Shown one piece after another: positions 11,995 through 25,500 of a DNA stretch of 64,000 bases; the stretch's first letter is position 1, and every line of letters begins with the position of its first letter. The DNA is from Bradysia coprophila. Lineage: Eukaryota > Arthropoda > Insecta > Diptera > Sciaridae. Below the pieces are notes generated by a model. That model was given only the letters and a program-made list of their open reading frames with translations, was not told where the DNA came from and ran no database searches. Position numbers and translations under genes: made by a program. Location: NCBI RefSeq assembly GCF_014529535.1, contig NW_023503372.1, positions 996,075 to 1,060,074 on the forward strand, given 5' to 3'.

Positions 11995-13192
11995 CTAAGT
12001 CTTAACGGGCGGGGCATCTTCCCGAATACAACCGCCAGGCAAAAGAAATTTGAAATATTTGTGCTGATCCATGACAGCACTAGGGATCCCCAGTGTACTC
12101 AATTGCCGTGGTCGCTGGCCTAGTGTGCTGATCAACTTTTTGAATGTATAGGCTTCTTCAAACATGTCAAAGATATTGCTTCCATCGCAGATTTTTCTCT
12201 GGATATTTTCCTTATTTAGTAGATGGTCTGCCGTGACTCGATCGCTATGCGAAAATGAAGTCATTTTGAAGACAAAGTCTGACAAATATCGGAAGCAGAA
12301 AGAACAGTGCCAGCCTGCATCTTCCTGTAAAGGGAAACGTTATCTATCACATCAAAATTATAGAAGAAGAAACAAGAATACTCGCCAATGTCCAATTCGA
12401 AATGCGGGACTCTGTAGGCTTTCCGTGGTGGTATCGAAAATTGCCACTAAATGTGTCAACATGAGGCTTCCAATTCGTGGTGTCGCTGTAAAATTCGAAC
12501 GAATAGACGTAGTTTCTCATTTGCAAATGCAGTTCCTTGGAATATCCTTCACAGTTTTTGAGTAGCTTAATCGTCTCCTTAAATGGAATTTCATCAACAT
12601 CGCTCACTATAATCAAATCGCCATACTTGGGCCGGAGTGACCAGATGGCATGTGTCATTTCGCGCCTCATTATAATTTCATTTTCAAAATCACTGGACGG
12701 ATTTTGATTCAACTTATTTCGAATAATGACGTGCCGTAATTTCTCTTCCGCAAATTTGAATCTCTGAATGTTTTCATCGAGAAATAACGGTTTCTGCGCT
12801 CCCGTAAATGTTCTATCGGCTTCCACCACCAAAAATATGTCCACTACATCCCACAGCTCCCGCATTCTAATTTCGATAATGTCTAACTCTATGCTAAATA
12901 TCACAGCGTCAATCACTTTCGGTGCACTGTTAACCCCCTCACTTAACTCGCGCTCCTTCCAACCGTGAAGTGGACAAAGTTCGGAATATGGCAGTGAGTC
13001 GGAGTGAAAATGTGGAATGATTATTTCTGGCTGACTGCCAGGCCTGTCCCAAATCGGTCTACTCAAATAAATCACATCGCGAACGACTAACTTGACGCTT
13101 ATTTGTTGAGTGACTATGGCCAATGAAATGTAAATGAGAGCGATACAAAGTACAAATTTTAAGAGGCAACGACGGCGACTACGGAAACGCAT
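11995..13192 (-). CDS. GT17 family glycosyltransferase, MGAT3-like (beta-1,4-mannosyl-glycoprotein N-acetylglucosaminyltransferase)
   Basis: Exons 12386-13192 and 11995-12324 give 378 residues. Residues 9-28 form a single signal anchor after an Arg-rich cytoplasmic end, giving the type II topology of Golgi enzymes. The catalytic domain includes DAVIFSIELDIIEIRM, the metal/sugar-nucleotide DVDE motif at residues 198-201 and, just after the splice junction, DAGWHCSFCF, the hallmark of family GT17. The family transfers GlcNAc to the core mannose of N-glycans (bisecting GlcNAc in vertebrates); the exact product in insects is uncertain. The reading frame closes properly only if the 61-base intron starts with GC (GCGAGT) at 12385 and ends with TTTACAG; see findings. 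Confidence 0.9.
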
Positions 13193-13818
13193 GCTGGATG
13201 TGTATTTCTAACGAAAACGGTCACTCATAGTTTCACAAATTCAATTATGTCGCTCTAGTTCAGCCAATGATATTTATCAACTTTTGTTCCTATGAACTAA
13301 TTTGAAGGCAACTGTGGCTACGGTTGAATAATAACTAAATTAATCGGTGAAATCAATAACTTAACACTTAGTGTCTGATTAGATAAAAATATAAGTGAGA
13401 TATGGACAACCTTTATACATGTATTTATCGTGCTCCTCACAACAATATATTACACACAATCGACCACCACTTACGGACTTACAGTTGAGGTTTTTTAGCA
13501 TTTCACTTAAATCGATGTTATTGAAAAAAAATCGTTTTTTGAAGATTCGGAGTCTTTTGCAGAAGCGCTAGTCGAGACTTGTAGGGTAACTGATCACTAT
13601 GCATTAAAGTTGGATGATAGACATTACGGATGACTAACGTTTTCTACCGTTGGATTTCAATTATGCGATACTACTTTTAGGTCGTGTACATCACCACCAA
13701 TGGAGTGGGAAGATTGGAGTGTAATTTAAGTTTTGCAATTCGAAAAGACTAAGTTCGCTCATCTGAATGTTCTCATCTTTTGTTCGTTCAGATGGTTACG
13801 TTTACCTATTTTAGTCCA

Positions 13819-13926
13819 CTAGAACTGTCAACCTGTTCTTGGTTCTCGGTATAGTAAACAAGGTTCTTGACCTCGTCTCGAACCGTTTACTACATCTCGG
13901 ACAAATACACCGGTTGATAGTTCTAG
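13819..13926. repeat. Short inverted-repeat element
   Basis: CTAGAACTGTCAACCTG at the left is mirrored by CGGTTGATAGTTCTAG at the right. Inner blocks GGTTCTCGGTATAGTAAAC and GAACCGTTTACTACATCTCG also pair in part. It is non-coding and probably a small MITE. Confidence 0.5.
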
Positions 13927-15359
13927 TAGCATAAATATCTATTCCTTCGGTTTTTCTCTCTTTTCATTCATTTTTCTTGGTACACGCAAGACCGTGAATT
14001 CGTAAGATTATTGGTCTCCAATAAGACCACGGTCTGACACTGTGTCAGTGACACACCATATACAATATTATTCCAATACCCGATACAATCACCTCAAAAT
14101 AGTTAGCAATATACTCTCTGGATGAATTCGCTACGACCGCCTTTGCGTTACCTTTCGAAAAAGGATACATTTCCTTAGAGTCGTACAAAATACTCATCAC
14201 TTTTGGTTGATTTGTTAAATCACCACGAAAAATCGTCAGAGTGTGAAGAAACGCTAAGTAAAATCACCAAAGTGTGAAGTAATGTCATAAAGACAAATTT
14301 ACCATTCTTGGTGTATTCGCACTTTGTTGATTTTTCTTGGCGTTTCTTCACACAGTGTCAATTTTTCTTGGCGATTTTTGCTTTGCGATTTGACTTTCTT
14401 CAAGGGAATAAAGTCTGTTCCACCGTACGGGAAAACAATCGACCGTCATCAACAGACAAACATAACCGAAACTTAAACGAATTCGTTCGTTAAAGCTTTA
14501 AAGTAAGGTTGTACTAGCTTCTCTGTGGATGACGATTGACATTTTCAACGACCTTGGAACAGACCTATACTAACGACCTAAGCAGTACACGGTACGGTTG
14601 AATGATATTATTAGTCAGCTCGGAGCCCTGAACAAGGTTCCACAAAAATGTTTGATTTTCATCCGTACCGTCGGTGACATTGGTGCATAGCCCATTCTAT
14701 CTACAGAGAGAGTGATGGAAAACTGGTTGTGGATCCTCCAAATTTGACACTTGTCAAATGTGACACTTGACACTTGTGATCAATTCAATGTTAATGCTAG
14801 GAGCATTACTGTGTCAATTACCAATATTCTCGACAATGTAAACTCGAAACCATTCGACTTCGACTTGCATATCTTCTATACAGATCTGGACTTGCTCTAG
14901 AAACTCGAACCAAAAAACCAAAACATTTCCTTATACAATTGAAAGTCTTTATTGTTTTTTGTACAAATAACTTAGGTATTTCTACGAGTAACACTACAAT
15001 AAATTTGCTTTTACAGCCTAAAAAGATAACTAACAAATTGAAATCACAAAAACTCATATCCAAGGCATTTTACAAAAATATCATTCAGAATCAGAAGTGT
15101 GTTTTAAAGCTTTCTTAGGCATTTTTAATTCTATTACAGTTTACAAATTGGCACTCCAAATACATTAAATCATTTTCAAATCGATCACACTTGGCTCACT
15201 CACTCACCCAAGGACACACTCAGTGTACGTATACTCGATAAAGATTTTTATTTTTTTTTTATTTAATCGGAAACAACAACTCCGCTCAGATCGCTAAATT
15301 TTCAAAATGTTCGCTCCTCCAGACCTTCGGAAACACAACATTGACGCACAATTTTTTCT

Positions 15360-15891
15360 ATGCTGCAAAGGACCTTTTGGCTACCAGCTCTAACCGAATT
15401 CAGAGTCTTTCGGCGTTCAGTGGCATTGTTTGCTGAACCAGCTTTTCCCTCGGCCATTAAGGTAAATGCTCTTAGATAAGTACGTCGGCCTGTATGTCAT
15501 TTTACACTAGTAGCAACTAACTGCCAGTCAGGCGATGAGTGATGAATGTTGTCTTGACGACGAGGTGTCGCAATCGCACTTCTGTTGCGGACGTTTCGGT
15601 ACAGTGATAGGCAACCGGTAGTTGAAAACAATATCCTTCAGGTCGGACTGTAACCTCCCCACTCGTCAAAATCAAATTTTGAAAGCTCAGACGTAATGTA
15701 ACAATGAAGAACGACAAGATTCGCTTCAGTAAGACATTTAGACATGACTTTGCTTCCATATGGCGCGTCAAAGGTATCACGTTGCATACGCAATTGGAAT
15801 TAAAAGGGAAATTGTTTGCAGGATGCATGGCTGAATTAATTGATGAACAGATTCAGTACGAATCTGGTGAAATACTTAACTCAAAGGTACG
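15360..15891 (+). other. Candidate exons of an unrecognised gene
   Basis: At 15360-15461 an ATG-led segment of 34 codons, beginning MLQRTFWLPAL and rich in Arg and aromatic residues like a mitochondrial presequence, ends at a donor-like GTAAAT. A second open segment, about 15690-15891, contains MKNDKIRFSKTFRHDF and ends at AAG followed by GTACG. A phase-compatible acceptor exists near 15689. I recognise no family, the acceptor is poor, and the two pieces may be unrelated or chance. Confidence 0.2.
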
Positions 15892-16584
15892 ATAGAAGTA
15901 ACAGACTTAATGATTGTATTGCGGTATGCTAGCAGTTTGTAAACTGAGAACGCATGAAAAGACGAAAATTGAGTTGTCGCCACTGGATGTGAAATGCTTA
16001 ATGCAAAAAAATCATGTCTGGCTCACGTTCCTGTTGATAATAGTCACTTGATGTTACATTTGCTGCTTAAATGAACCGAATTAGAAGAGCAAAATTGAGG
16101 GGAATTTTTTTTACCATTCGCCGTAGGGGACAATACCGTCAAATAGTTGGAATTTAAGCTGCTCATAGAAGTGATATTTTTTTGGCGTTAAGGTAGAGCC
16201 TTTGTTACTAATGTAATGAAGAAGAAATGCTTCTACCTGAGCAAAGCTGTCGAGAGATCAAGTCAAAAACATCAAATCTACATTACTAACTGCAGTGGCA
16301 AGAGCGGGATGTACACCACAAAATATGAAAGTAATTGTGTGCCAGATTAATTCCAGACAAATGGCAAATCTCTCACAGTTGTTGCACAATAATTGACCCA
16401 TAAAAATTGATTCCACAACACAACACACGAAAAGAAAAACCAAGCAAACAAACACTTCGAGTAAAACCTAAACTTGTTTACTGCTGCTTCTTCTCCTCTT
16501 CCATCCTCAATTCAAAAAATAACTAAGGCAAATACTTACAAATACTAAATAATTTAACAGACAAACTAAGTTAGGAATTGCGAT

Positions 16585-19500
16585 TCAGAACACCTTTTTC
16601 AGTATCTTCCGAAAACTGCCGGGTTTCTTTTCGCTGCCAATCGCATTTACCGTTGACGAAGTCGTTTTCAGCGAATCGTTACTGCTTTGTAGATTATTCA
16701 CTGGCGGCACATTACCGTTGAAACCATTTACCCGAACCTCTGGACTCTCAGACTTTGATTTCGATTGACTAGTGTTCGATCCCCGTTTCAGTCGATACCA
16801 TTCCCAACCGGTAGTTGTTTCTGACTTTTTACTATTTTGCCGTGAGAACGGTGATTTCAAGAAAGCTGGCGACGACAGACGACGCGATTTCGGTTTCTTA
16901 GTAGAACCGGTTGACGATGGTGTGTCACTGCCATTGTTTGTTCTAGCATCACTGCCAGATGGCCCATCTGGCATGAATTCGTTGTACGCTAAATCGTTAC
17001 CAGGAACGTAGATATCGTAATCTTCATCTAACAGTGGCTGTTCGCTTATGCCATGACCATAACCTGCATTGACATACAAAAGTTTCAATTTTTCTAAATC
17101 TTCTGACGATGAGTCCGGCCGCTTGCCCATCGGTTCCATTGACATAGCTCGTTTAACGTTCAATAGGCGACGGTTCTTTGGTTTACCTTTCTTTCTGGTT
17201 TCCACAAACGAATCATATTCTTCGTAGTCGGGACCAATATCGACAATGTCATCTTGAATCATCAGTTCCTTGTATGTTCCGCTGATCTGCAGTGCCTCCT
17301 CACTAGGTCTACGCTTCCGTTGTGATGTGCGCGGAACAGCTCCTTTCACTGCATCAGTGGATCGTCGACGTTCTCGAACAGCCGCCTGATCAGTATTACC
17401 TCGCTGATTGTCATTTTGTGGATGAACACCGATGCGTTCGAGGTATCGGCGAATCCAAATCTTGACCACAATCAAAATGATGGAAATTTGTAGAAAGGCG
17501 AAACCGACGAATATGACCGTAATGCGTGTCCACGAGAAGAAATTTTCGCTCAGAGATTCTATGTCACGACGCAATTGTTGAGTTTGTTCGTAAAATTGTT
17601 GTTCCCGTTCGAAATTACGTTTTGCTTGCTCTTCAGCTATGTTAAGGCTTCGAGCGAAAGCCAATTGAAGCTCTTCCACCTGTTTTTTGTAGCGTCGACT
17701 CAACTCTTCCAGATACTGACCAGATAGGGACATGTTTCGTTCCAAGGCCTGAATGAATGAAAGAAAGAAAATGTTTAACTTGATTGTTACATCCAGACTA
17801 TTGCACCGAGAGCCCACATGCCTATCAGTCCCTCATAATGCCTGTGCCAAATTGTCGCATTATACGAAAAGAGAACATTTGTTAACTGAAACATTCTATG
17901 TCTAAATCAGAGTGATTGGAACACTAGCTCATCGGCTTCTTTTGTCATTATTGTGACTAGCCGCAATTCGACTCTCACTCTCGCTCTCAAGAGAAATAAA
18001 CGAAAAATTTGACTCACCTTTATCCGATTGGATAGACGCAGGAACACACTCTCCGAATGAACCTTCTGGCCAGGCTGATGACTTGTCAATGCGCCATTCA
18101 CATTCTCCTCGTACGCATGAACTTCAGCTATTTCCGGTACCGGCGTCGACAGTAAATTGTCAATATTTTCCCAGCTTCCATTCATTCCATCAGTTTTGAC
18201 ATTGACCGCTTCATCATGCGTTGACTGCTGCTGTTGCTCTCTGTTTTCATTCAAATCCGTCACATATTTTCGCTCCGACGAATCTACTGGATCGGTGGCG
18301 ATAATTTGTTCTGCTTCAACATCCAACGGTGGTGCTTGAATTTGCGTGGCTACCGCTTCTTCGGTCTCCTTGCGACTTGAATCGGCAATTGTATCAGCGA
18401 CTAGCACGTCCCTTTCCTGAGATTGTTCGGTTGACGAGTCCACTGGTTTCACCGTTTCGATGTTGACGTTTTTGCTGTTCTTCAGTTTGTCATCCTCATT
18501 CGACAGAATCATATTCGGCATCAGCAGCTTATCACCGCCCATTTTATCGATCGTTAAATTCGTTCCGTCTTTTGCACCATTCGTTTCCGACACATAACTA
18601 ACATTTTTCAGTTTTTTATCGACTACACCCAGTACGTTACACATTGCCGCAACGTACCGAACCGGGAACATATGTAACACATAGTCCGTTGACATGTCCG
18701 TCAAATAGCTGTTCGACACATCCTCACTGCTACAACTTAAACTTAAGTCTAATCCAACTAAATTGGCACAAATTTGAGATTTATAAATGCTCTGTCTTAT
18801 CACATCGGACGTCAGTATCCTATTCAAAACGTTCATTTCACAATTGAGCAAATTGTTCACTTCCACGGCTAAACTACTCGAGCAGTGTTTGCACATCAGC
18901 ACGAAATTTGGTGTCATACATTTGTCAGCTAGTTTGCGTGTGCCTGCTTCCTCCGTTCGATTGTTGACTGCCTCATTCGGTTTGACAAAGGAAGCAGCAG
19001 CTTTCTTAACAATTGACATCACCACATCACTGGCCGACTTGAAAATATTGTTCTCATTATGTTTCGCTTCACCTACATCCTCATCCTCATCATCATCATC
19101 GTCGTCGTCAACCGAATGGATTCGGTTTTCCGTTTCAAATGCCTCAAATTCGGATGTACCGTAGACGCGAAAAAGCGAAATCGGACAAAAGTGTTCCGAA
19201 TTGTAATGCGAATGGATGTCCACCCGAACGTACTTTCCGAAGAGATGCGGGAACAAATCGAAACTCTGAATGTCTCGTTCATCTTTGGCAGTGAAGCGTC
19301 CAACGTTTGACCATTCTCTGGTTGGGAAACGATTGCTGACCGACACGGAGAAATTCTTCGGCGACGAAGAAAACAACTCGAAGTTGGCCAAGTCAATGAC
19401 TTCGGCTTGAATGGCTTCGCACAATTCAACGACAAACCAAATGCGACTCGTACATGGACTAAGAAGATATTCGTCTTTCGTCGTTGTCAGCACCGAACCC

Positions 19501-22500
19501 GTACTCGATGCTTCTGAATTGGCTGCTATTATTTTCGCTCCGCAATCGGGTGATGCATAGTTCTTGGCTCGTAGCTTAACCACCGGCGTTTTGTGACCTT
19601 GCGTCGAATTCTTTTTCATTGTCGACGTATTTACCGCTTCCTTTTCCAGTTTCTTTTCCGCTTCTTCTAAATGCTTTTGCGCCCATTCGGAAAAAACCGG
19701 AATCTCCTCTTCCGTTAAGTTCACCTCAGCCTTCTCAACAGCTTCAGCGTCCACGGTGTACACCTCATTCGATTCAGCTTTCGTATCCTCGTCAGTACGT
19801 CCGGTTCCTCCTGAATCATTAATCATATTGATCTGCTCATCCGGCGGTACATCTTGTACGATTTCAATTTCATCTTTCTGCACTGGTGGTGGTGAGCTAG
19901 CATTATCGGGTTGCTCTTTACGCTGTGCATCTGGATCGTAAATGGCATCGAGTGATTTCAGTGAATCATTCGGAAGATCGGTTACGGGCGATTGCGTGTT
20001 GTTGTGGCTGATATCTTCCGTATCTTCTTCTACCGTTGATTCCAGATTGATTTCGGAAATTTTCTCGACGAGTGTGACTATGGGCGCTGTTGCTGGAATG
20101 TCAGGAATTCTGTAATTTAAGAAGAAAGAAAGAGAATTATTGTCACGATTCGCTGATAGTAAGTCTGGGATTACATAGGTCCACCAAGGTTGAAATAATA
20201 TTTTTACTGAGGAAACCTGACCTGCACCTGAATTTATGAAACCTGTCAGGTCAGGTTTTAGAAACTTCCATTTATACACAGTCGAGTCAGTGAAATTTAA
20301 ATATGAATTTGCGTCAGCTGATTTTCAGCTGGTTGTACTCTACCAAAAAAAACTGCTCATCCTTCTTTTTACGGGTTTACCACTACCACTCGCATGCAAG
20401 TAACTGTTCCCGCATAAACAAGTTTAAGAAGTTTTGTTTGTACGATAGGACCAGCTGAAAAACAGCTGTAAAGCAAATTCATATCGGCCTGACGTCCATT
20501 GTACAAACATGTCAAAAATTTCATGACGATCTGAAAGCTGAACTGACAGCTAATGACCTAATTCCTATATTTCAGGTTTTAGGTCATTTCAGGTCAGGTC
20601 AAAATTAGTGGTGTGCCTTGTCCAACGATTTTTCGTACACCTCGTGGAATCAGTGTGGAGGAGCGCATTCAATTTTATGACAACGATGAACTTCGAGTTC
20701 TCAGGAGTTTCCGTACAGAGTAATCCGAAGACAGAAACAACAATCGTAAATAGCGCTACCAGACAATCCCTTTGTTAAATGACTCTCAACTTGAAATTGT
20801 TATCGAAACTCATCTGCAAACAAATAACATCAACCTCAATTACGACAAGAAAACAGACATTTATTCAGATCAATGTTTGTTCACTGGTTATTTAAGCCTT
20901 TAAGGCTTTTAGGCACACGTGCCAGTAAAGCAAATTACACTTTGAAAACTCAGAATACATTTCGCCTGAATATTTATATTTAATTTGATTGGCATCGTTG
21001 GTATGGTACATGCGCCACTTTTTCAAACACAAAATACCTACACATTTAGGCAGAGATGAATTATGGTGCAGTTAGTGCAGTCAAGAATCCGCACTATTCT
21101 AAGAAATCTTAGGCTAAGTCTGAGTAAAGTAATTTACTTTCCGACTAATTGATTAAATTAGTAATTGTGATAAGCGAGGTCGTTAAAGGTTGCTTTCGTT
21201 TGAAGCCACCTGTAATTAATGAAACATAAAACTCAATATTGATAAGGGAAACGAAGCGCGAAATTGCGAAATAACCTTTTTTTTTGTTGAGATAAAAATA
21301 TCTTGTGTCATTGCTACCAAGCAGTTTCGTATTGAATGATTGTTATAACACAAAATAAACAAAATAAAACGCAGAAAAACAAAACACAAAAATCGGAAAA
21401 AAATCTTACCCGTAATGAAACATTGTAGATATGGCAAATATTTGCGATATCCATAAGATCCAACAGAACGTTAGAAGAATGGTGATATTTTTCATTTTAA
21501 CCTTTGTGTACAAATGCTTGATTACATTTAACATTTGATTAATTTACCAAAATGATGTGCTATGTTCACAAAAATGCAAAAAAAAGAAATTTTTTAAATT
21601 TATTGCCCGAAACTGTTTATTTCGTCGGAAAGAGTTCTGTGCCCTGTTTACAATACGATGCTGAATTTGTATTTGTCTATTCAAACGCACCATCCAGAGA
21701 TTAAGTTCGTTTTATTTATGAATTCATTTTTTACATTTTCGTGTGAATTTGTTAATCCAGCGAATGCTACGCTTATCTCGGACTTTTCATTTTACTCTAT
21801 CTCTTATCGTCAACTTGAAATAACTCTCTTATCCTAGCACATTCACAGATTAGATTTTATTGATGCTGACAATGACAATGAGCTACGTGTGCATTTGCAT
21901 GGGAAATTTCTAATGATTTATGGAATCCACTGGCATTCCGTAGTTGGAATTTTGAACTTCAAAATTTGTTCTTTGATGGAATTTGACTGGCTAAGCGTAA
22001 GCACGGTTCAAACGATTTTTGTTTTATAAATTGATTCATTCGTTCTGCATTAAATCGTTTCTATGACAGAGGATCGTTACATCTGTGAAACTGTATAGCA
22101 TATATCCTACGAGTGAATTAAATTTCGGATTTCGTTTCTTGAATGATCCTTAGAATACCCTTGTATGAAGTTGCAATAAATAGGAAGATACGTTGGAAAT
22201 TGGAATTTTCGAGCATTAGATTGATATTCATCGGATAACATCGGAAATTTGTTGACTTGACTAGTGGGAAATTTGAAGCCCGAGCCGAAGGAGAAGTGGA
22301 GATAAACACTGTGTATTTAACAGATCGTTATGCTTTCAAAATTGGTTTTGCTTTGTTGACTAAAATAGCTCGCGTATCTACGGAATTATGATAAAATAGT
22401 TATTTGTTTACCAACAGAAGGAAATAGGAAATTTCAACAAGAGTGAATCTTTGCTGGAGCCGCGAACCGCTCGGTTCGGTATTTCCTATTTTCTTTCAGG

Positions 22501-25500
22501 GTTAGCACAAGCTTTTTCTTATGTGCGAGGTGTGATTAACAGTTTTTCTCCACGAAACAAAAACAATAATTTATTTACACCACAAATTTTGTGGCACAAA
22601 AAAATGTCAGTTCTGGTGAGACAATATCTGTTTTTTCTTCTGTCAAAAATGAGGGCAGAAAATAGACATTTTCTTCACTGAACTGTCATTAGACGAAGCT
22701 CCAACGAAACATCAATTTCTCGTAGCCTTTTGAGCGAAGAAAATAAGGTTAAGCACACCACACACATGAAAAATAGTACATTGTTTTACCAGGGAAGTAA
22801 TTTGATATTTCATATCCAGATGAGTAAAAGTGTCAGAGGGCTTCAGCCCGAAGTTAGTTTACTCATTGTGATACGGAATATCAAATTATTTCCGGAGTGT
22901 AGCATAAAGTTTTACTTTACGAGCGATGTAAATACTATTCCCTAGGGAAGGAAGGGCTACTTTACATCACCATTTAAGTAAAATTGATTTACTCGGGTGA
23001 ATGTGTCCCTCGCCCAAGGACCTCGATAATGCAATCACCATCGTATCTATTTTCCATCATTTCTCCCATAGATCTTTTATTGCATGCTGCGATCTATCAA
23101 CGACTTTCGGTAACATCACACATTCGTACTGACGCCATTATGATCCAGAAGCGTGTAAAATTAATTATGACTTAAAACCGTATTGACTCAATTGGTTATA
23201 ACGATCAACGGTGATTGACTCTGAATAAAATCAATTTGCGTTGTTCACATAATTGTAACTGTTAATAAAAACAGATTTTGTTTGATTTAATGTAAACACA
23301 CAGGAAATGGTAGTGACAATCTCCAGCCGCTTGGTTTATACAACAACTAACTAGGAAATCCAAGACCTACAGCACTAAGTTAGGATTCGAATTTCTCCGA
23401 GTCCATTTATAGACATAATCCGATTAACGTAAAATTGCAAAACACAAAGTTATCAGCAGCGAAATTCGAGTTTCTATGTAAGTTTAATTATCAGAATTTG
23501 TTTTGTAAATTTGGCCTTGTTTTCCTCTTAGATATGACTGGAATTTCACTGTAGGTACACACTGCCATACAATCATACAATTCTAATCACAATGAAAAAA
23601 ACCAAAATTAAAAATTCAACGAACGGTTGAATGTGAGGCGTAGTATTTCAAGTTGAATTTATTTCGCATAATTTTGATTGTTTTTTATGTCCTCTATCAT
23701 GTCCTTTGGTCACATAAAAGAGGAGAGTCGCGCACGCATACGGTTTATGTAGATGTATAAACCATAACAAAATACTTTGTCCCCATTCTTACCGTTTACA
23801 CTCCCTTTTAATTCAGATCTTTTACTACGATAGCTAAAACTAGTTAGTGATGGCATGGCTCATATCGCAAACCACCCCTTGAATAAACAAGATTTTTCTG
23901 GGACACTTCCAGTCAGTTGTCTTGAGTGAGTTCTCTACTTCTTCAATACAAGGTGAAGATTGAGTCATACGATCCCACAAAACAAGTTTGGTTTTCACAA
24001 TTAGACCTAAACGTTCCACCGAATCTTTTCCCTCAGAATAAAAGCCTGAGCTGTGCTGTCGAATTCGTTTTTCTGTGTTCCAACACAACTCAAGTGTGAA
24101 TTATGTTAATAATAAAACCGCTACAGCATGTGCAGACTTCACGTGTTTGCTTGTTACAGTCGTTCAAATATTAACGGTTGGTTTGCACGTCACAATTGGC
24201 AAATATAAATTTACACAATAGAGGCAGACGAGCCGAATCGTATATTGTCTTAACGTATTAGCAATTTTCGTTCATGTTGTTCAGTTAAACGCAAATTTTC
24301 CACTGAACTGTGCAAATTCCCTTCAAAATTCAACCACACATTTTCCGTGACGTGTGAAAATTTGTTAATCGATTTAAGCTGGTTGAACGTAGCTACATTG
24401 TTTCTAACAAAATATAAAGTAAAATTGGCTTCGATGAATCTATATGCAAAAACAACAGAAACGTGAACTCTCTACACGTTTCGCGTAAGTGTGTATCTTA
24501 ATATAGAACAGTTGCTGGTGACCTTTTCGTCTACAGCTGATAGTGTTACGCTGTAGATTTTGAGTGATTTGTAAGTTGGAAAATGTGTTGCAATCATTTT
24601 GCAAAAATAAAACATTTTTATCAACAACGTTTTGGAACTTGTAATGCGTACTATAAATAATTGTTGAACGCAAAATGTTCTTTGTGGAAAATCATACAGG
24701 ACGACGTAGTGAAACGTTTAATTCTATAATTTTAGAGTCGTGTTATGTATCTGTATGTAAGAATGTATCTCCTTCTGTTAGTGAAAGTCTTTCATATTTT
24801 CTAGCAGAGATTATTCTGCAGTGTATACACGAGACAAAGCTTCAATTGATCTTCTAGAAACAGTTAGAGTATACATAATCATCCAATCAAAGTATCACTT
24901 AGTGTTTGATACAAAATCTTGTACTTCATTCGTTTTAACATTTACTTTACTATATCAGACCACATTAACCTAATCGTTTATTTTAGTCGCTGCAACCGAC
25001 AATAGATGATTAACCATTTCTAGAAGGTTAGATATTCAGAATGTTTTGATTACACGCACGAACAATGCCTATATCTAGCTTCACGAAATTTTTACTGGCA
25101 TGGCGGTGTAGTTCCAACGAAAATGGTCAGATTATTTAACAATGACAATGCAACAAGCTATTGGTTTGTGAGAGGATAAAATGCGGGAAAGAAAGAGTAA
25201 TCAGTCTATTAACTAACGTCTTTAGTCTAAAGCGAAATCTTGAACTTCTAATTAGATAACATAAAGATAACCCGTCCGAAAGAGATTGCAAGGTTTCATA
25301 CTTCGGATTCACAACCCAGCGAATAAATGTAACACTCAAAAAATAAAGGTAAAAATCTCAACTGTTTGGGCTAACTTAGTCTCCAGGTAATTTACAATGA
25401 CTGTCACAGCTGTATTTTTAGTGTGGGGTTCTACAGCTGTGGTAGTCATGACCTGTACAAAGTTACACAAAACAGGTGAGATTTTTTACTCTTTTTTGTC

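Larger units (their letters stand above)
13200..16580. other. Intergenic DNA; inverted repeats and possible orphan exons
   Basis: Holds an inverted repeat at 13819-13926, a second pair of complementary blocks around 14220-14360 (TCTTCACAC/GTGTGAAGA with AAAAATC-type flanks), and the weak exon candidates at 15360-15461 and 15690-15891. No other gene is supportable. Confidence 0.4.

Noticed and set aside
20110..20279. N-terminal extension of the SUN-gene exon frame up to an ATG at 20279
   Set aside because: A good acceptor lies at 20110-20112 and both upstream first exons fit its phase; the extension lacks a signal peptide and includes transposon-derived AGGTCA sequence.
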